A program made the position numbers and the translations under genes. Of a DNA stretch of 64,000 nt, positions 1 to 8,713 are shown piece after piece. Origin of the DNA: Gemmatimonadaceae bacterium (GTDB lineage Bacteria > Gemmatimonadota > Gemmatimonadetes > Gemmatimonadales > Gemmatimonadaceae); NCBI GenBank assembly GCA_016720905.1, contig JADKJT010000017.1, positions 62,001-126,000 on the forward strand, given 5' to 3'. Below the pieces are notes generated by a model. The model searched no databases and was not told the origin of the DNA. It was given only the letters and a program-made list of their open reading frames with translations. Positions within the stretch are counted from its first letter, which is position 1. Each line of letters starts with the position of its first letter.

Positions 1-2185
1 GTTCAACTTCTATCCGTACGACGTGAGCGGGCTGCCCATCGCGCGCTACAACTATCAGGACGACATTTTCCGGCGGTCCAACACACTCGAGCAGAACCTG
101 ACCGTCGAGGGCGGCAACGACCAGACGCGCTATTTCATGAGCGCCAACTCGGCGGCCGACGACGGCATTCTCAAGTCCACCCGGTCGAATCGACAGGGGG
201 CGCGCATCAATCTGCAGCAGCAACTGGCGTCGAAGGTCATCGCCAATGTCACCGCCAATTATATCACCACGCGCAACGATGTGCAGGCGTTTGGCGAGCA
301 GAACGACTACGGCATCATGGGTTCGCTGTTCTTCGCGCCCACCAGCGTGAACTTCCGCCCGGTCAACGGCATCTACCCGCTGCCGCCGGCGCTGGGCACG
401 AATCCGCTGCTGGCCATCGATCGCATCAAGAATCCGCAGACCATCAATCGCTTCATCGGATCGACCAAGCTCACCTGGACGCCGCGTCCCGCGTTGTTGC
501 TGGACTACACGCTGGGCATAGACGCCTACAACTTTGCCCAGAGCCAGTTCATTCCGCGCAACGCCGTGCTGGGCACGGCGCTGCTGTCCACCGGTCGCTC
601 GCAGTCGGTGATGTCGAACAACCGCGTGGTGAATCAGGATGGCGTGGGCACGTACTCCTGGAAGGTTGGCGACCGCTTCGACCTGCGCACCACGGGCGGC
701 TTCAACTACACGCAACAGACGGTGAACACCACCAGTGCCGTGGCCAACGGCCTGGCGCCGGTGGGCGAACTGGTGGGAGCGGGCTCGGTGTTCTCCGCCG
801 GCCAGACCTCGGTGGAATTGCGCACGCTGGGATTCTACGGCCAGCAGGAAGTGGCCTGGAACAACCGGTTGTTCCTGACCGGCGCGGTGCGGTACGACGC
901 GTCCAGCACGTTCGCTCCGTCGGAACGCTGGCAGGTGTTTCCCAAGTTCTCGCTCTCGTACGTTGCCGTGGAGAATCGGCAGGGTGCCTTCAACAGCCTG
1001 CGGGTGCGCAGCGCCGTGGGTTGGGCGGGCAGCCAGCCGGGCATCGTGAATGCGTATTCGCAGTTCGTGGGCTTCACGCAACTGCCGTTTGCCGGACGAC
1101 CGGGATTTGTGAACGACGTGACGTACGGCAACCCGACGCTGCGCAACGAGCGCGCGCGCGAAGTGGAGGTGGGTGCCGACGCCAGTTTCCTGTCGGGCAA
1201 GGTCAGCGCGGAAGCGACCTACTACAACCGCCTGGTGTCGGATCTGCTGTTCTTCCGCCCACTGGCCACGAGCACGGGATTCTCGCGCCAATTCTACCCG
1301 ATCGGCTCGATGTCCAACAAGGGACTGGAGTTGCTTATCCATACGGTGAATGCCGACTCGAAGCGTTTCAAGTGGGAGTCGACCGTCACCTATTCGACCA
1401 ACAAGAACCTGGTGGAATCGTTGGCGATTCAGGACTTCCAGTCGGCCGGCGGGTATCCCAATCGCATTCGGACGGGCGAGCCGGTAGGCGTGTTCTACGG
1501 CTCGTATGCGGCGCGCAACTGCGTGACAGGGGCCTTGCTGCTGGACTCGCTGGGGCGCTATCGCCGCAGCAACCAGACGGCGGACATGGGCTCCCAGGCG
1601 CAAGCGCGCGTGCTCAGTGGCGGCACCTGCAACGACTCGCTCAACAAGGTGATCGGTGATCCGAATCCGAAATTCCTCGGATCCTTGCTGAACGAGTTCA
1701 CGCTGGGCGGCAAACTGCGCTTCCGCGTGCTGCTGGACGGTGTCTTCGGCAACGACATCATGAATCTTTCCACGCGCGCCCAGAACGCCGGTGTGGCCAG
1801 CAACTCCAAGGAGTACGAGCGCGAGTTGCTGCCCTACGGCGATCCGCGCAAGCTGCCGCCAACATTCAACTCCCGAACGCAAGGGATCTTCGAGTACTGG
1901 ATCGAGGATGGCAGCTTCGTGAAACTGCGCGAACTGTCGGCCAGCTATTCACTCAACACGCCCGCGGTACGTCGCGTGTTCCGGGATGGCATCGACCTGA
2001 CGGTGTCCGGTCGCAACCTCGCCGTGTGGACCAAATACTCCGGCTACGATCCCGAGATCAACCTGTTCGGCACGAATGCCGGCGGACTCGGGTCGGCGCA
2101 AACGACATCCGCCGATCGCGGATTCGATTTCGGTGGCTATCCGATCCCACGGGTGTGGTCGGTCAGCGCCCGGTTCACCTACTGA
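1..2185 (+). CDS. SusC/RagA-type TonB-linked outer-membrane protein, 5' partial
   Basis: The reading frame is open from the first bases of the window, so the gene begins upstream; only the C-terminal 728 or so residues are seen and the signal peptide, CarboxypepD_reg-like domain and plug are missing. What remains reads as a beta-barrel: alternating aromatic and polar strands, NLAVWTKYSGYDPEIN near the C-terminus as in SusC proteins, and a final strand ending in ARFTY with a terminal aromatic residue. Proteins of this family pair with a SusD lipoprotein to import glycans or peptides through the outer membrane with TonB energy. A SusD gene starts 16 bases downstream, which supports the assignment. 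The substrate cannot be read from the sequence. Confidence 0.9.
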   Translation, partial: FNFYPYDVSGLPIARYNYQDDIFRRSNTLEQNLTVEGGNDQTRYFMSANSAADDGILKSTRSNRQGARINLQQQLASKVIANVTANYITTRNDVQAFGEQNDYGIMGSLFFAPTSVNFRPVNGIYPLPPALGTNPLLAIDRIKNPQTINRFIGSTKLTWTPRPALLLDYTLGIDAYNFAQSQFIPRNAVLGTALLSTGRSQSVMSNNRVVNQDGVGTYSWKVGDRFDLRTTGGFNYTQQTVNTTSAVANGLAPVGELVGAGSVFSAGQTSVELRTLGFYGQQEVAWNNRLFLTGAVRYDASSTFAPSERWQVFPKFSLSYVAVENRQGAFNSLRVRSAVGWAGSQPGIVNAYSQFVGFTQLPFAGRPGFVNDVTYGNPTLRNERAREVEVGADASFLSGKVSAEATYYNRLVSDLLFFRPLATSTGFSRQFYPIGSMSNKGLELLIHTVNADSKRFKWESTVTYSTNKNLVESLAIQDFQSAGGYPNRIRTGEPVGVFYGSYAARNCVTGALLLDSLGRYRRSNQTADMGSQAQARVLSGGTCNDSLNKVIGDPNPKFLGSLLNEFTLGGKLRFRVLLDGVFGNDIMNLSTRAQNAGVASNSKEYERELLPYGDPRKLPPTFNSRTQGIFEYWIEDGSFVKLRELSASYSLNTPAVRRVFRDGIDLTVSGRNLAVWTKYSGYDPEINLFGTNAGGLGSAQTTSADRGFDFGGYPIPRVWSVSARFTY

Positions 2186-2201
2186 TCGCGGAGACCAACT
2201 C

Positions 2202-3575
2202 ATGCGCATGATCAAGCAGTGCGCGGTGGTCATCACCGCCGCGTCATTCACTATGGTCGGGGCGTGCAGCCTCGACCTGCAGAATCCCAACGCCCCCACG
2301 GAAGCGCAGGTCACCACCAGCGCGGACGGGGTGATCGCGCTGGCCACCGGCCTGCAGTCGCGGTTTGCCACGTCGTATTTCAACTACGCCTACGCGGCCG
2401 GGCTGGTCACCGATGAGTTTTCGGCCACCAGCGCGGCGCTCATCTCCATTTCCGATGCGGAGCAGGGCTCGGTGCCGTCGGGGACGGGCATTGCCGACAA
2501 CGTGTTCAATTCGGTGTATCGCACCGTGCGCACGGCTGACGATCTGCTCAACGGCGCCGATGCGCTGTCGGCGCAGTTTGACGCCGGCACGCGAGCCGGA
2601 TTGCGCGCGCTGGCCCTCACACTGAAGGCCGAGGCGCTGGGCGAGGCCCTGCAATCGTACCAGACGATTCCGATCGCCACGTTTGGCGTCACGGCGCCGA
2701 CGTACGTGTCGCGGTCGGTGGCCCTGCCGTACGTGCGCGGGCTGCTCGACTCGGCGGCCACGATCATTGCGGCGGCCCCGCCGAGCTCGTTCTTCACCAC
2801 CAGCATCCTGACGCCGGGTGTCAGTCTGTCCAATGTCATTCAGCTCTATCGGGCGCGGTATGCCCGCATGGCGAATGACGATGCGGCGGCGCTGGCGGCG
2901 GCGAATCTGGTGGCGCGTACGGGAACGGCGGCGCTGTCGGTACTGACGTTTCCCGCGCCAACGGTCAACCCGTTTGCCAATGTCACGGGCGGCACCAACG
3001 GCATTGCCCCGCGCCGCAACTGGCGGCTGAGCATGACCGGCGGTGATCAACGGTTTGCGTACTTCGTGACGCCATCGACGGCCCTGACGGGTCGCATCGG
3101 CGCGCCGTTGGACAACTGGAACCGGTACGCCAGCACGCAGGCGCCGCTGCCGCTGTATTTGCCCGACGAGGCGTTGCTCATCAAGGCCGAGGCGTTGGCG
3201 CGTACGAACCAGTTGTCTGCGGCGCAGGCAGTGATCGACTCGGTGCGCACCGATTGCACCGGCGGGCGCGGACTGGACGATCCGAAGGCCTGTCTGACGC
3301 CCCTGACTGGCGCGCTGACGCAATCGCAGCTGCTGGATGAAATCTATCTGCAGCGTCGCTACGAGTTGTTCAGCAGCGGACTGCGGTGGGAAGACGCCCG
3401 GCGTCGTGGGGCGATTCGTGGCCCCGCGTCGTCACCCAACATTCCGCTGGACGGTCAGCGCTGCTGGCTGCCGTACTCGATTGGTGATCGCAACGCCAAC
3501 CCGAACGCGACTTTTGCGGTGCTGCCCGATCCGGCAGAGCCGACCGCGTTTCCCGCCACCTGTGCGACGCCGTGA
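2202..3575 (+). CDS. SusD/RagB-family nutrient-binding lipoprotein
   Basis: A 457-residue exported lipoprotein. I chose the ATG at 2202 because it gives a clean lipoprotein signal, with a short charged N-terminus, a hydrophobic stretch and the lipobox VGAC (Cys22); the frame extends upstream only into susC. The C-terminal part has SusD features: LYLPDEALLIKAEALAR, a helix in the TPR-like scaffold, then LDEIYLQRRYELFSSGLRWEDARR, in which the RxxELxxxGxRWxDxxR pattern is characteristic. It should sit on the outer face of the outer membrane as a lid over the SusC barrel encoded just upstream. The 16-base gap implies one transcript. Confidence 0.92.
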   Translation: MRMIKQCAVVITAASFTMVGACSLDLQNPNAPTEAQVTTSADGVIALATGLQSRFATSYFNYAYAAGLVTDEFSATSAALISISDAEQGSVPSGTGIADNVFNSVYRTVRTADDLLNGADALSAQFDAGTRAGLRALALTLKAEALGEALQSYQTIPIATFGVTAPTYVSRSVALPYVRGLLDSAATIIAAAPPSSFFTTSILTPGVSLSNVIQLYRARYARMANDDAAALAAANLVARTGTAALSVLTFPAPTVNPFANVTGGTNGIAPRRNWRLSMTGGDQRFAYFVTPSTALTGRIGAPLDNWNRYASTQAPLPLYLPDEALLIKAEALARTNQLSAAQAVIDSVRTDCTGGRGLDDPKACLTPLTGALTQSQLLDEIYLQRRYELFSSGLRWEDARRRGAIRGPASSPNIPLDGQRCWLPYSIGDRNANPNATFAVLPDPAEPTAFPATCATP

Positions 3576-3586
3576 GGACGCGACTG

Positions 3587-4399
3587 ATGACCCATACTTT
3601 CTCTCCGTCGGAGACGTCCCGCATGTTGCCTCGCCTCTCGCGTCGTCTGACCATGGCTGCGCTCGGCGGCGTGTCGGTGTTTGCCGTCGCCTGCGGGACC
3701 ACCGAGGCGCCGGATCCCCTGTCGCCGTCCGGTGCACAAGGCCGGATTCGTTTCGTCAATCTGATCACTGACACCACGCGCGGACGCGTCAACGCGATTC
3801 TCGAATCGGTGCCGTTCGGGGTGAATCTCACGTACACGGTGAGCACTCCGGCGGCGCTGCCGTCGCCGGCGACGGCCACCTACTCCCCGATTCTCACCGG
3901 CAGTCGCACACTGGTCCTCAAGCGCACGATCGACACGAACACGGTCGTGAGCACGTTCGCGGTCACCATTACCGAGGGACAGGATCGCACGGTGTATGCC
4001 GTGGGCGGGACGGGGGGATCGGCGATTGCGTCGTTCGTCACCACCGATGACAACACGTTGCCGACGGTGGGCACGCAGGCGAAGGTCCGGGTGGTGCACC
4101 TGAGCCCTACCCCGGGTGCGGTCGATCTCTTCGTGACAGCGACCGGCGCCGACCTGGCGGCCGCCACGCCGGTGCTGACGAACATCGCCAATCAATCGGC
4201 GTCGGCGTATCTGAACCTCAACGCCGGGACCTATCAGGTGCGGGCTGTTCCCGCTGGAACCGCCGCGGGCTCTCGTGCGGCGAGTGTCATCATTACCGCC
4301 AGTGTCGCCCTGAATGGCGGGACGGTTCGCACGATCGTGGCGGCCGACAACAACGTTGGTGGTGCACCACTGCGTGCGTTTGTGCTCACGGACCGCTAG
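3587..4399 (+). CDS. DUF4397-domain lipoprotein
   Basis: About 270 residues with a lipoprotein signal ending in VFAVAC (Cys36 from this start). The mature part begins with GRIRFVNLITDTTRGRVNAI and repeats a similar unit later as AKVRVVHLSPTPGAVDLFVT. The pattern of a VRxxHxSPxAxxVDxxV core is that of DUF4397, a beta-rich extracytoplasmic domain of unknown function. The ATG at 3587 has a GAGGA element about 8 bases upstream; an in-frame ATG at 3623 would give a more compact signal peptide and is an alternative. A GTG at 3572 overlaps the susD stop. It is probably cotranscribed with susCD. Function in this operon is unknown. Confidence 0.85.
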   Translation: MTHTFSPSETSRMLPRLSRRLTMAALGGVSVFAVACGTTEAPDPLSPSGAQGRIRFVNLITDTTRGRVNAILESVPFGVNLTYTVSTPAALPSPATATYSPILTGSRTLVLKRTIDTNTVVSTFAVTITEGQDRTVYAVGGTGGSAIASFVTTDDNTLPTVGTQAKVRVVHLSPTPGAVDLFVTATGADLAAATPVLTNIANQSASAYLNLNAGTYQVRAVPAGTAAGSRAASVIITASVALNGGTVRTIVAADNNVGGAPLRAFVLTDR

Positions 4400-4423
4400 T
4401 CGCGCGTGCGCGTGATTTCCCGT

Positions 4424-4455
4424 CGGCCCGCCTTCGCTCTCGCGTTGGCGGGCCG
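4424..4455 (+). terminator. Hairpin terminator after the susCD operon
   Basis: CGGCCCGCC (4424-4432) pairs perfectly with GGCGGGCCG (4447-4455) across a 14-base loop, 25 bases past the DUF4397 stop. The following bases are only modestly T-rich (GTCTTCT), as is common in GC-rich genomes. It ends just before the next gene at 4488. Confidence 0.6.
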
Positions 4456-4487
4456 GCGTCTTCTGCCACCATCCGTCCTCTCGCATC

Positions 4488-5261
4488 ATGTCCAATCGCA
4501 CCATCGTGATCACGGGCGCCAGCGGCGGCATTGGTGCCGCGTTGGCGGAGCAGCTGGCCCCGACTGGCTGTGCGCTCGTGCTGGTGGCTCGACGCGCTGA
4601 CACTCTTGCGGCGGTCGCCGCGCGGTGCGGTGCCAATGTGATGACAATCACCGCCGATGTGACATCCCGTGCCACTGTGCGCGCGATCGTGGCCGACACC
4701 CTGGCCCGATTCGGCCGCATCGACGTCTGGGTGAACAACGTGGGGCAGGGCATTTCGCGGATGCCCAGTGAACTCACCGGCGACGATGTCGACGAGATGA
4801 TGCGCATCAATGTGAAGTCCGCGCTGTACGGCATGCAGGAGACACTGGACCACTTTCGCGAACGTGGGACGGGTCACGTGATCAACGTGTCGTCGATGCT
4901 GGGGCGCATGCCACTGGCGCTGCAGCGGTCGGCCTACAGCGGTGCGAAGCACTTCCTGAATGCGCTCACGGCGAATTTCCGCGCGGAGATTCAGCAGACG
5001 CATCCGGACATTCAGTTCTCGCTGGTGTCGCCGGGCGTGGTGCGGACCGATTTCGGCTTGAATGCCGTGCATGGCGGGATCGACTCGCGCGCCTTGCCGT
5101 ATTCGCAGAGCGCCGAGGAAGTGGCGGCGGTGATTGCACAGGTCATCGAGTCGCGCGCCCCGGACGTCTATACGCGAGCTGGGGCACGTGACCACGTGGC
5201 CGCGCACTTCGCCGTGATCGGGGTGGACCCGACGTTGCCCCCCGGAAATTCCCCTACGTAG
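4488..5261 (+). CDS. Short-chain dehydrogenase/reductase (classical SDR)
   Basis: A 257-residue cytoplasmic NAD(P)-dependent oxidoreductase. The nucleotide-binding motif TGASGGIG is at residues 9-16, NNVG lies in the middle, the catalytic Ser is in INVSSMLGR, and YSGAK supplies the Tyr and Lys. Length and motif order match classical SDRs, and the C-terminal SPGVVRTDF resembles the usual PGxVxT loop. It stands alone between the susCD terminator and the HmuY gene, so the substrate cannot be inferred from context. Confidence 0.9.
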   Translation: MSNRTIVITGASGGIGAALAEQLAPTGCALVLVARRADTLAAVAARCGANVMTITADVTSRATVRAIVADTLARFGRIDVWVNNVGQGISRMPSELTGDDVDEMMRINVKSALYGMQETLDHFRERGTGHVINVSSMLGRMPLALQRSAYSGAKHFLNALTANFRAEIQQTHPDIQFSLVSPGVVRTDFGLNAVHGGIDSRALPYSQSAEEVAAVIAQVIESRAPDVYTRAGARDHVAAHFAVIGVDPTLPPGNSPT

Positions 5262-5378
5262 TGCTGGGCACAAGTACGGATCGTGCGACACCGGTACAGC
5301 CGCTAGCCTCCGGAGAACAGCATCTGCGTGGCATGGTTTGACGCCACGCGCCTTGCCACCATCTCCGGACGAGTGTCC

Positions 5379-6458
5379 ATGTCTTCGATCATGCGTCAGT
5401 ACTTTCGGGCAGCGCTCCCTCTGCTGGTAGTCGCTTCGGCGGCCTGTTCAGAATCTGAAGCCAATCCGACCGGGCCCAACGGCCAAATCCCCGAGCCGGC
5501 GATCAACCAGATCGTGACGTACGGTCCGCTCAATGCCAGCAGCTCCGATACACTGGTGTACTTCAGCTTCGCGACCGGCGGGCTGGTGGCCAGATCGGCC
5601 GACTGGGATCTGGCGTTTCGGCGCTATGAGCTTCGACTGAACAGCCCCGCGATCGCCGGGTCCGGCAGCAAGAACGTGCTTGGTTTTCCGTTGGACAACA
5701 ACAAGGCGGCCAGCGACGCGCAGGTGCTGGCCTTCACTCCGGCGGCGACACTCGACGCGTTCAACCTGGTGCGTGATGCGCAGATCCCGCCCGACGATCA
5801 GTTCCAGACTGATCGCCTGACGGAGAACCGGCAGGGATTCCTGAATCTCAGCGGCGTGCCGTCCGCCAATGCGGCGGCGTACTGGAAGGTGCGACTGGCG
5901 AACGGCTCATTTGCCTTGCTGCGGGCCACGGCCATCGCCTTCACCCCGCAGTTCCAGGTGCAGTCGCTTACTCTGGAATCCCGCGTGCAGAGTGGCTCGA
6001 CGCTTGGCGCGCCACAGACCTTGACACTGACGCCCGCAGGTCAGACCACCGCCGTCAGCCTCGTGACGAACGGGGTTGTGGCATCTCCCAGTGGCTGCAA
6101 TTGGGATTTCCAGTTCAACCCGGCGGCAAACCAACTGGCCATTACCGTCAACACGGTGTGCGGTGTGGGCAGCTATCCCGGTGCCTCCTCCCCGACATTT
6201 GCCAACGCCACGGCGGCCAGCGACGCGCCACAGTACGCCGCGTATCTGGCCCAGCTGGTCGGACCCATCCCGAATTCGGTGACCGACAAGAGTGCACCAT
6301 TCCGATATAACCTGACCGGCAACGATCGCCTGCACGCCTCTTTCAACACCTACCTGGTGCGTTCCGGCGTGAAGACGTACAAGGTCCAGGTCACCGACTA
6401 CTACAGCAACACCGGCGTGGCCGGATTCCCCACGATTCGCTACGCGCGCATTCGGTAA
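5379..6458 (+). CDS. HmuY-like (heme-binding type) lipoprotein
   Basis: A 359-residue lipoprotein. The ATG at 5379 gives a short lipoprotein signal with Cys23 in ASAAC; a further ATG at 5391 is possible. After the signal there is TLVYFSFATGG and then SADWDLAFRRYELRLN, the signature of HmuY proteins, and the protein ends with a second typical stretch, YKVQVTDYYSNTGVAG. HmuY of Porphyromonas is a heme-scavenging lipoprotein that hands heme to the TonB receptor HmuR. The next gene, 37 bases on, is a TonB receptor, so a hemophore/receptor pair is likely. At 359 residues it is longer than HmuY (about 216). Heme specificity is inference. Confidence 0.8.
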   Translation: MSSIMRQYFRAALPLLVVASAACSESEANPTGPNGQIPEPAINQIVTYGPLNASSSDTLVYFSFATGGLVARSADWDLAFRRYELRLNSPAIAGSGSKNVLGFPLDNNKAASDAQVLAFTPAATLDAFNLVRDAQIPPDDQFQTDRLTENRQGFLNLSGVPSANAAAYWKVRLANGSFALLRATAIAFTPQFQVQSLTLESRVQSGSTLGAPQTLTLTPAGQTTAVSLVTNGVVASPSGCNWDFQFNPAANQLAITVNTVCGVGSYPGASSPTFANATAASDAPQYAAYLAQLVGPIPNSVTDKSAPFRYNLTGNDRLHASFNTYLVRSGVKTYKVQVTDYYSNTGVAGFPTIRYARIR

Positions 6459-6495
6459 TACGGTGCGCCAGATGACGAGGCGAAGGGGCGTCCAG

Positions 6496-8667
6496 ATGGC
6501 GACGGTGATTGGCACCCGCATCGCGATCGCGCTCATCGTGATCCCGATATCGTCGGCGGGTGCCCAGACGACACCAGCCGCCACCGAGCGCGTCAGCACG
6601 ATCCGCGGCGTGGTGCTTGGCCGAGGCGATCGGGTGGGAATTCTTGCCGCCGAGTTGCAGGTGTTGCGCACCAACGCCCGCACGCGCACTGACGAAGGAG
6701 GTCGCTTTCGGCTCGTCGCCAGCATCGGCGACACGGTGTCCGTGCGCGCCCTGGGCTTTCGTCAGCGGCGCCTGGTGGTTTCGGACGATTCGCTGTCGGT
6801 GACACTGGAACCGCTGCCTACCGTTCTGCCGGTCTTCACCACCACCGTCGGCCAACGAGTGATTCGGGCCAGCGAATCACCGCGCAGCGTGACGGTGCTC
6901 GATCAGCGGGCGATTGCCGCAACGGCCGCCGTGTCGGCAAGTCAGCTGCTGCGGCAGATACCCGGCCTGCAGGAGTTGCCGGCGCCGCCGTCAAAGACAT
7001 CGATCTCCATTCGCGGCTTTGATAATTCGCGGGTGCTGGTGCTGGTGGATGGCGAGCCGGTGGCCGGTTCGCTGGTGGACAGCCGCGACATCGGTCGATT
7101 GTCCACCCTGGCCACCGAGCGCATCGAAGTCACCAAAGGCCCATCAAGCGTGGAGTTCGGAAGCGATGCACTGGGCGGCGTGATCAATGTGGTGCAGGCG
7201 GCACCATCAGCACGTCTGTCGCTGGATGGTCAGCTCCGTACCGGTGAACTGGGACGACAGGAAGCAACCGTTGGCGCGAGTCAGCAGTTGGGCCGGCTGG
7301 GCTATCGGTTCACTGGTGGATGGCGCCAGTCGGATCGACTGACGGGCTACAATGCGATCGGGTCCACCTTCAATCGGCTGTACGACGTGCGGAGCGACCT
7401 GCGATATGCGGTGAGCGATCGGTGGACGATGCGGCTCGATCTGCAGGGTGCGCAGGAACGGCAGCGTTTTCCCGTAGACGCACAGTTCAACGGATTCATC
7501 GACAATCACGGGGGACAGGGATTTCTCGAATTGTCAGGCTCCGTCGGCGGTGGCAGTGTGAGAGCGAGGGCCTTCGAGCAGCGATTTGCCTACGAGTATC
7601 GCCAGTCGCGCGGCGCCTTGCCGATTCGCGGCTCGGCCGATTCGCTGCGACAGCAGGAGCGACAGGGACGATACCTGCTGTCCTATACGCGGTCGCTCGC
7701 GGCCCACACCGTGGACATCGGCGTGCAGCATTCGGCGCGCACGTTGGTGGCGCCCGCCAAGGTGGACGGCGATAGCGCGCGCGACAACGTGAATGAAGTG
7801 TTCGCCCGCGATCAGTGGACCGTGGGCCCCGTGCTGCTGACGGCCGGCGCGCGTCATACGGCCAGTTCGCTCTGGGGCAGCTCCACCAATCCGTCGGTTG
7901 GACTCGCCTGGCAAGTGGCCAGCGTCGTGCGGATGCGCGGCAACGTGGCGCGTGGATTTCGCGCCCCAGGCTTCAAGGAGATTCGCTACACGTTCTTCAA
8001 TCCCGCCGGCGGCTATACGCTGGTTGGCAATCCGAACCTGCAACCGGAAACGTCCTGGAGCAGCACGCTCGGCGGCACCTGGGCGCCGTCCGCCACCGTG
8101 TCCATCGACGTGGAAGGGTATCGCAATGACGTCGACGGGCTGATTGACTGGCGTTTCCAAGGCAACAACGCCGCCGGCTATCAGGTGTATGCCAACGTCA
8201 ACGTGGCGCGAGCGCGAACACAAGGCGTGGAGACGGCGGCGCGATGGTCATGGCAGGCCACCGCCTTCACACTGGGGTACGACTTCCTGCGCGCGCGGGA
8301 TCTGGGCACCGGACTTCCCCTCAGTCGCCGCGCCTCGCATACGGCGCGCTTCACCGCCGCGCGCGAATGGCGCGTGCGTCGAGGCCTGTCGTCCGATCTG
8401 TCCGTGCGATACACGGGCAACGCGCCGCTCATCGGCATCCCGATCGGCGCACCGATCACCGGACCGTTCTCCACGGAATCGGGGATCATCGGGCGACAAG
8501 GCGCGCTCTTGTCGGTTGACGGACAGCTTCGGCTGATGATGACCACCCGGGCGGAATTGTCGGTTGGCGTCAATAACGCGTTCAATCAGCAACCGGCGCT
8601 GTGGACGCCGGCGTTTGCGCGTCAAGTCTATGTGGGAGTACGGGTCCACTGGGTGGACCAGCCGTAG
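6496..8667 (+). CDS. TonB-dependent receptor (HmuR-like)
   Basis: A 723-residue outer-membrane receptor. The ATG at 6496 was preferred over GTG 6463 and ATG 6472 because it has AAGGGG seven bases upstream and yields a compact signal peptide ending in SSAGA. Domains in order: a carboxypeptidase-regulatory-like beta domain at about 30-110, a plug at about 130-240 (SQLLRQIPGLQELP, SIRGFDNSRVLVLVDGEPV, ERIEVTKGPSSVEFGSDALGGVINVV), then a 22-strand-type barrel. NPNLQPETSWSSTLGG is the conserved NPxLxPE barrel motif. It pairs with the HmuY-like lipoprotein directly upstream and probably imports heme or a related cofactor. The N-terminal extension is common in Bacteroidota-type and Gemmatimonadota receptors. 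Confidence 0.9.
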   Translation: MATVIGTRIAIALIVIPISSAGAQTTPAATERVSTIRGVVLGRGDRVGILAAELQVLRTNARTRTDEGGRFRLVASIGDTVSVRALGFRQRRLVVSDDSLSVTLEPLPTVLPVFTTTVGQRVIRASESPRSVTVLDQRAIAATAAVSASQLLRQIPGLQELPAPPSKTSISIRGFDNSRVLVLVDGEPVAGSLVDSRDIGRLSTLATERIEVTKGPSSVEFGSDALGGVINVVQAAPSARLSLDGQLRTGELGRQEATVGASQQLGRLGYRFTGGWRQSDRLTGYNAIGSTFNRLYDVRSDLRYAVSDRWTMRLDLQGAQERQRFPVDAQFNGFIDNHGGQGFLELSGSVGGGSVRARAFEQRFAYEYRQSRGALPIRGSADSLRQQERQGRYLLSYTRSLAAHTVDIGVQHSARTLVAPAKVDGDSARDNVNEVFARDQWTVGPVLLTAGARHTASSLWGSSTNPSVGLAWQVASVVRMRGNVARGFRAPGFKEIRYTFFNPAGGYTLVGNPNLQPETSWSSTLGGTWAPSATVSIDVEGYRNDVDGLIDWRFQGNNAAGYQVYANVNVARARTQGVETAARWSWQATAFTLGYDFLRARDLGTGLPLSRRASHTARFTAAREWRVRRGLSSDLSVRYTGNAPLIGIPIGAPITGPFSTESGIIGRQGALLSVDGQLRLMMTTRAELSVGVNNAFNQQPALWTPAFARQVYVGVRVHWVDQP

Positions 8668-8713
8668 CGCGGCGGCCCTTGACGTCGCACACACCGGGTG
8701 GGATTGTCGAGGT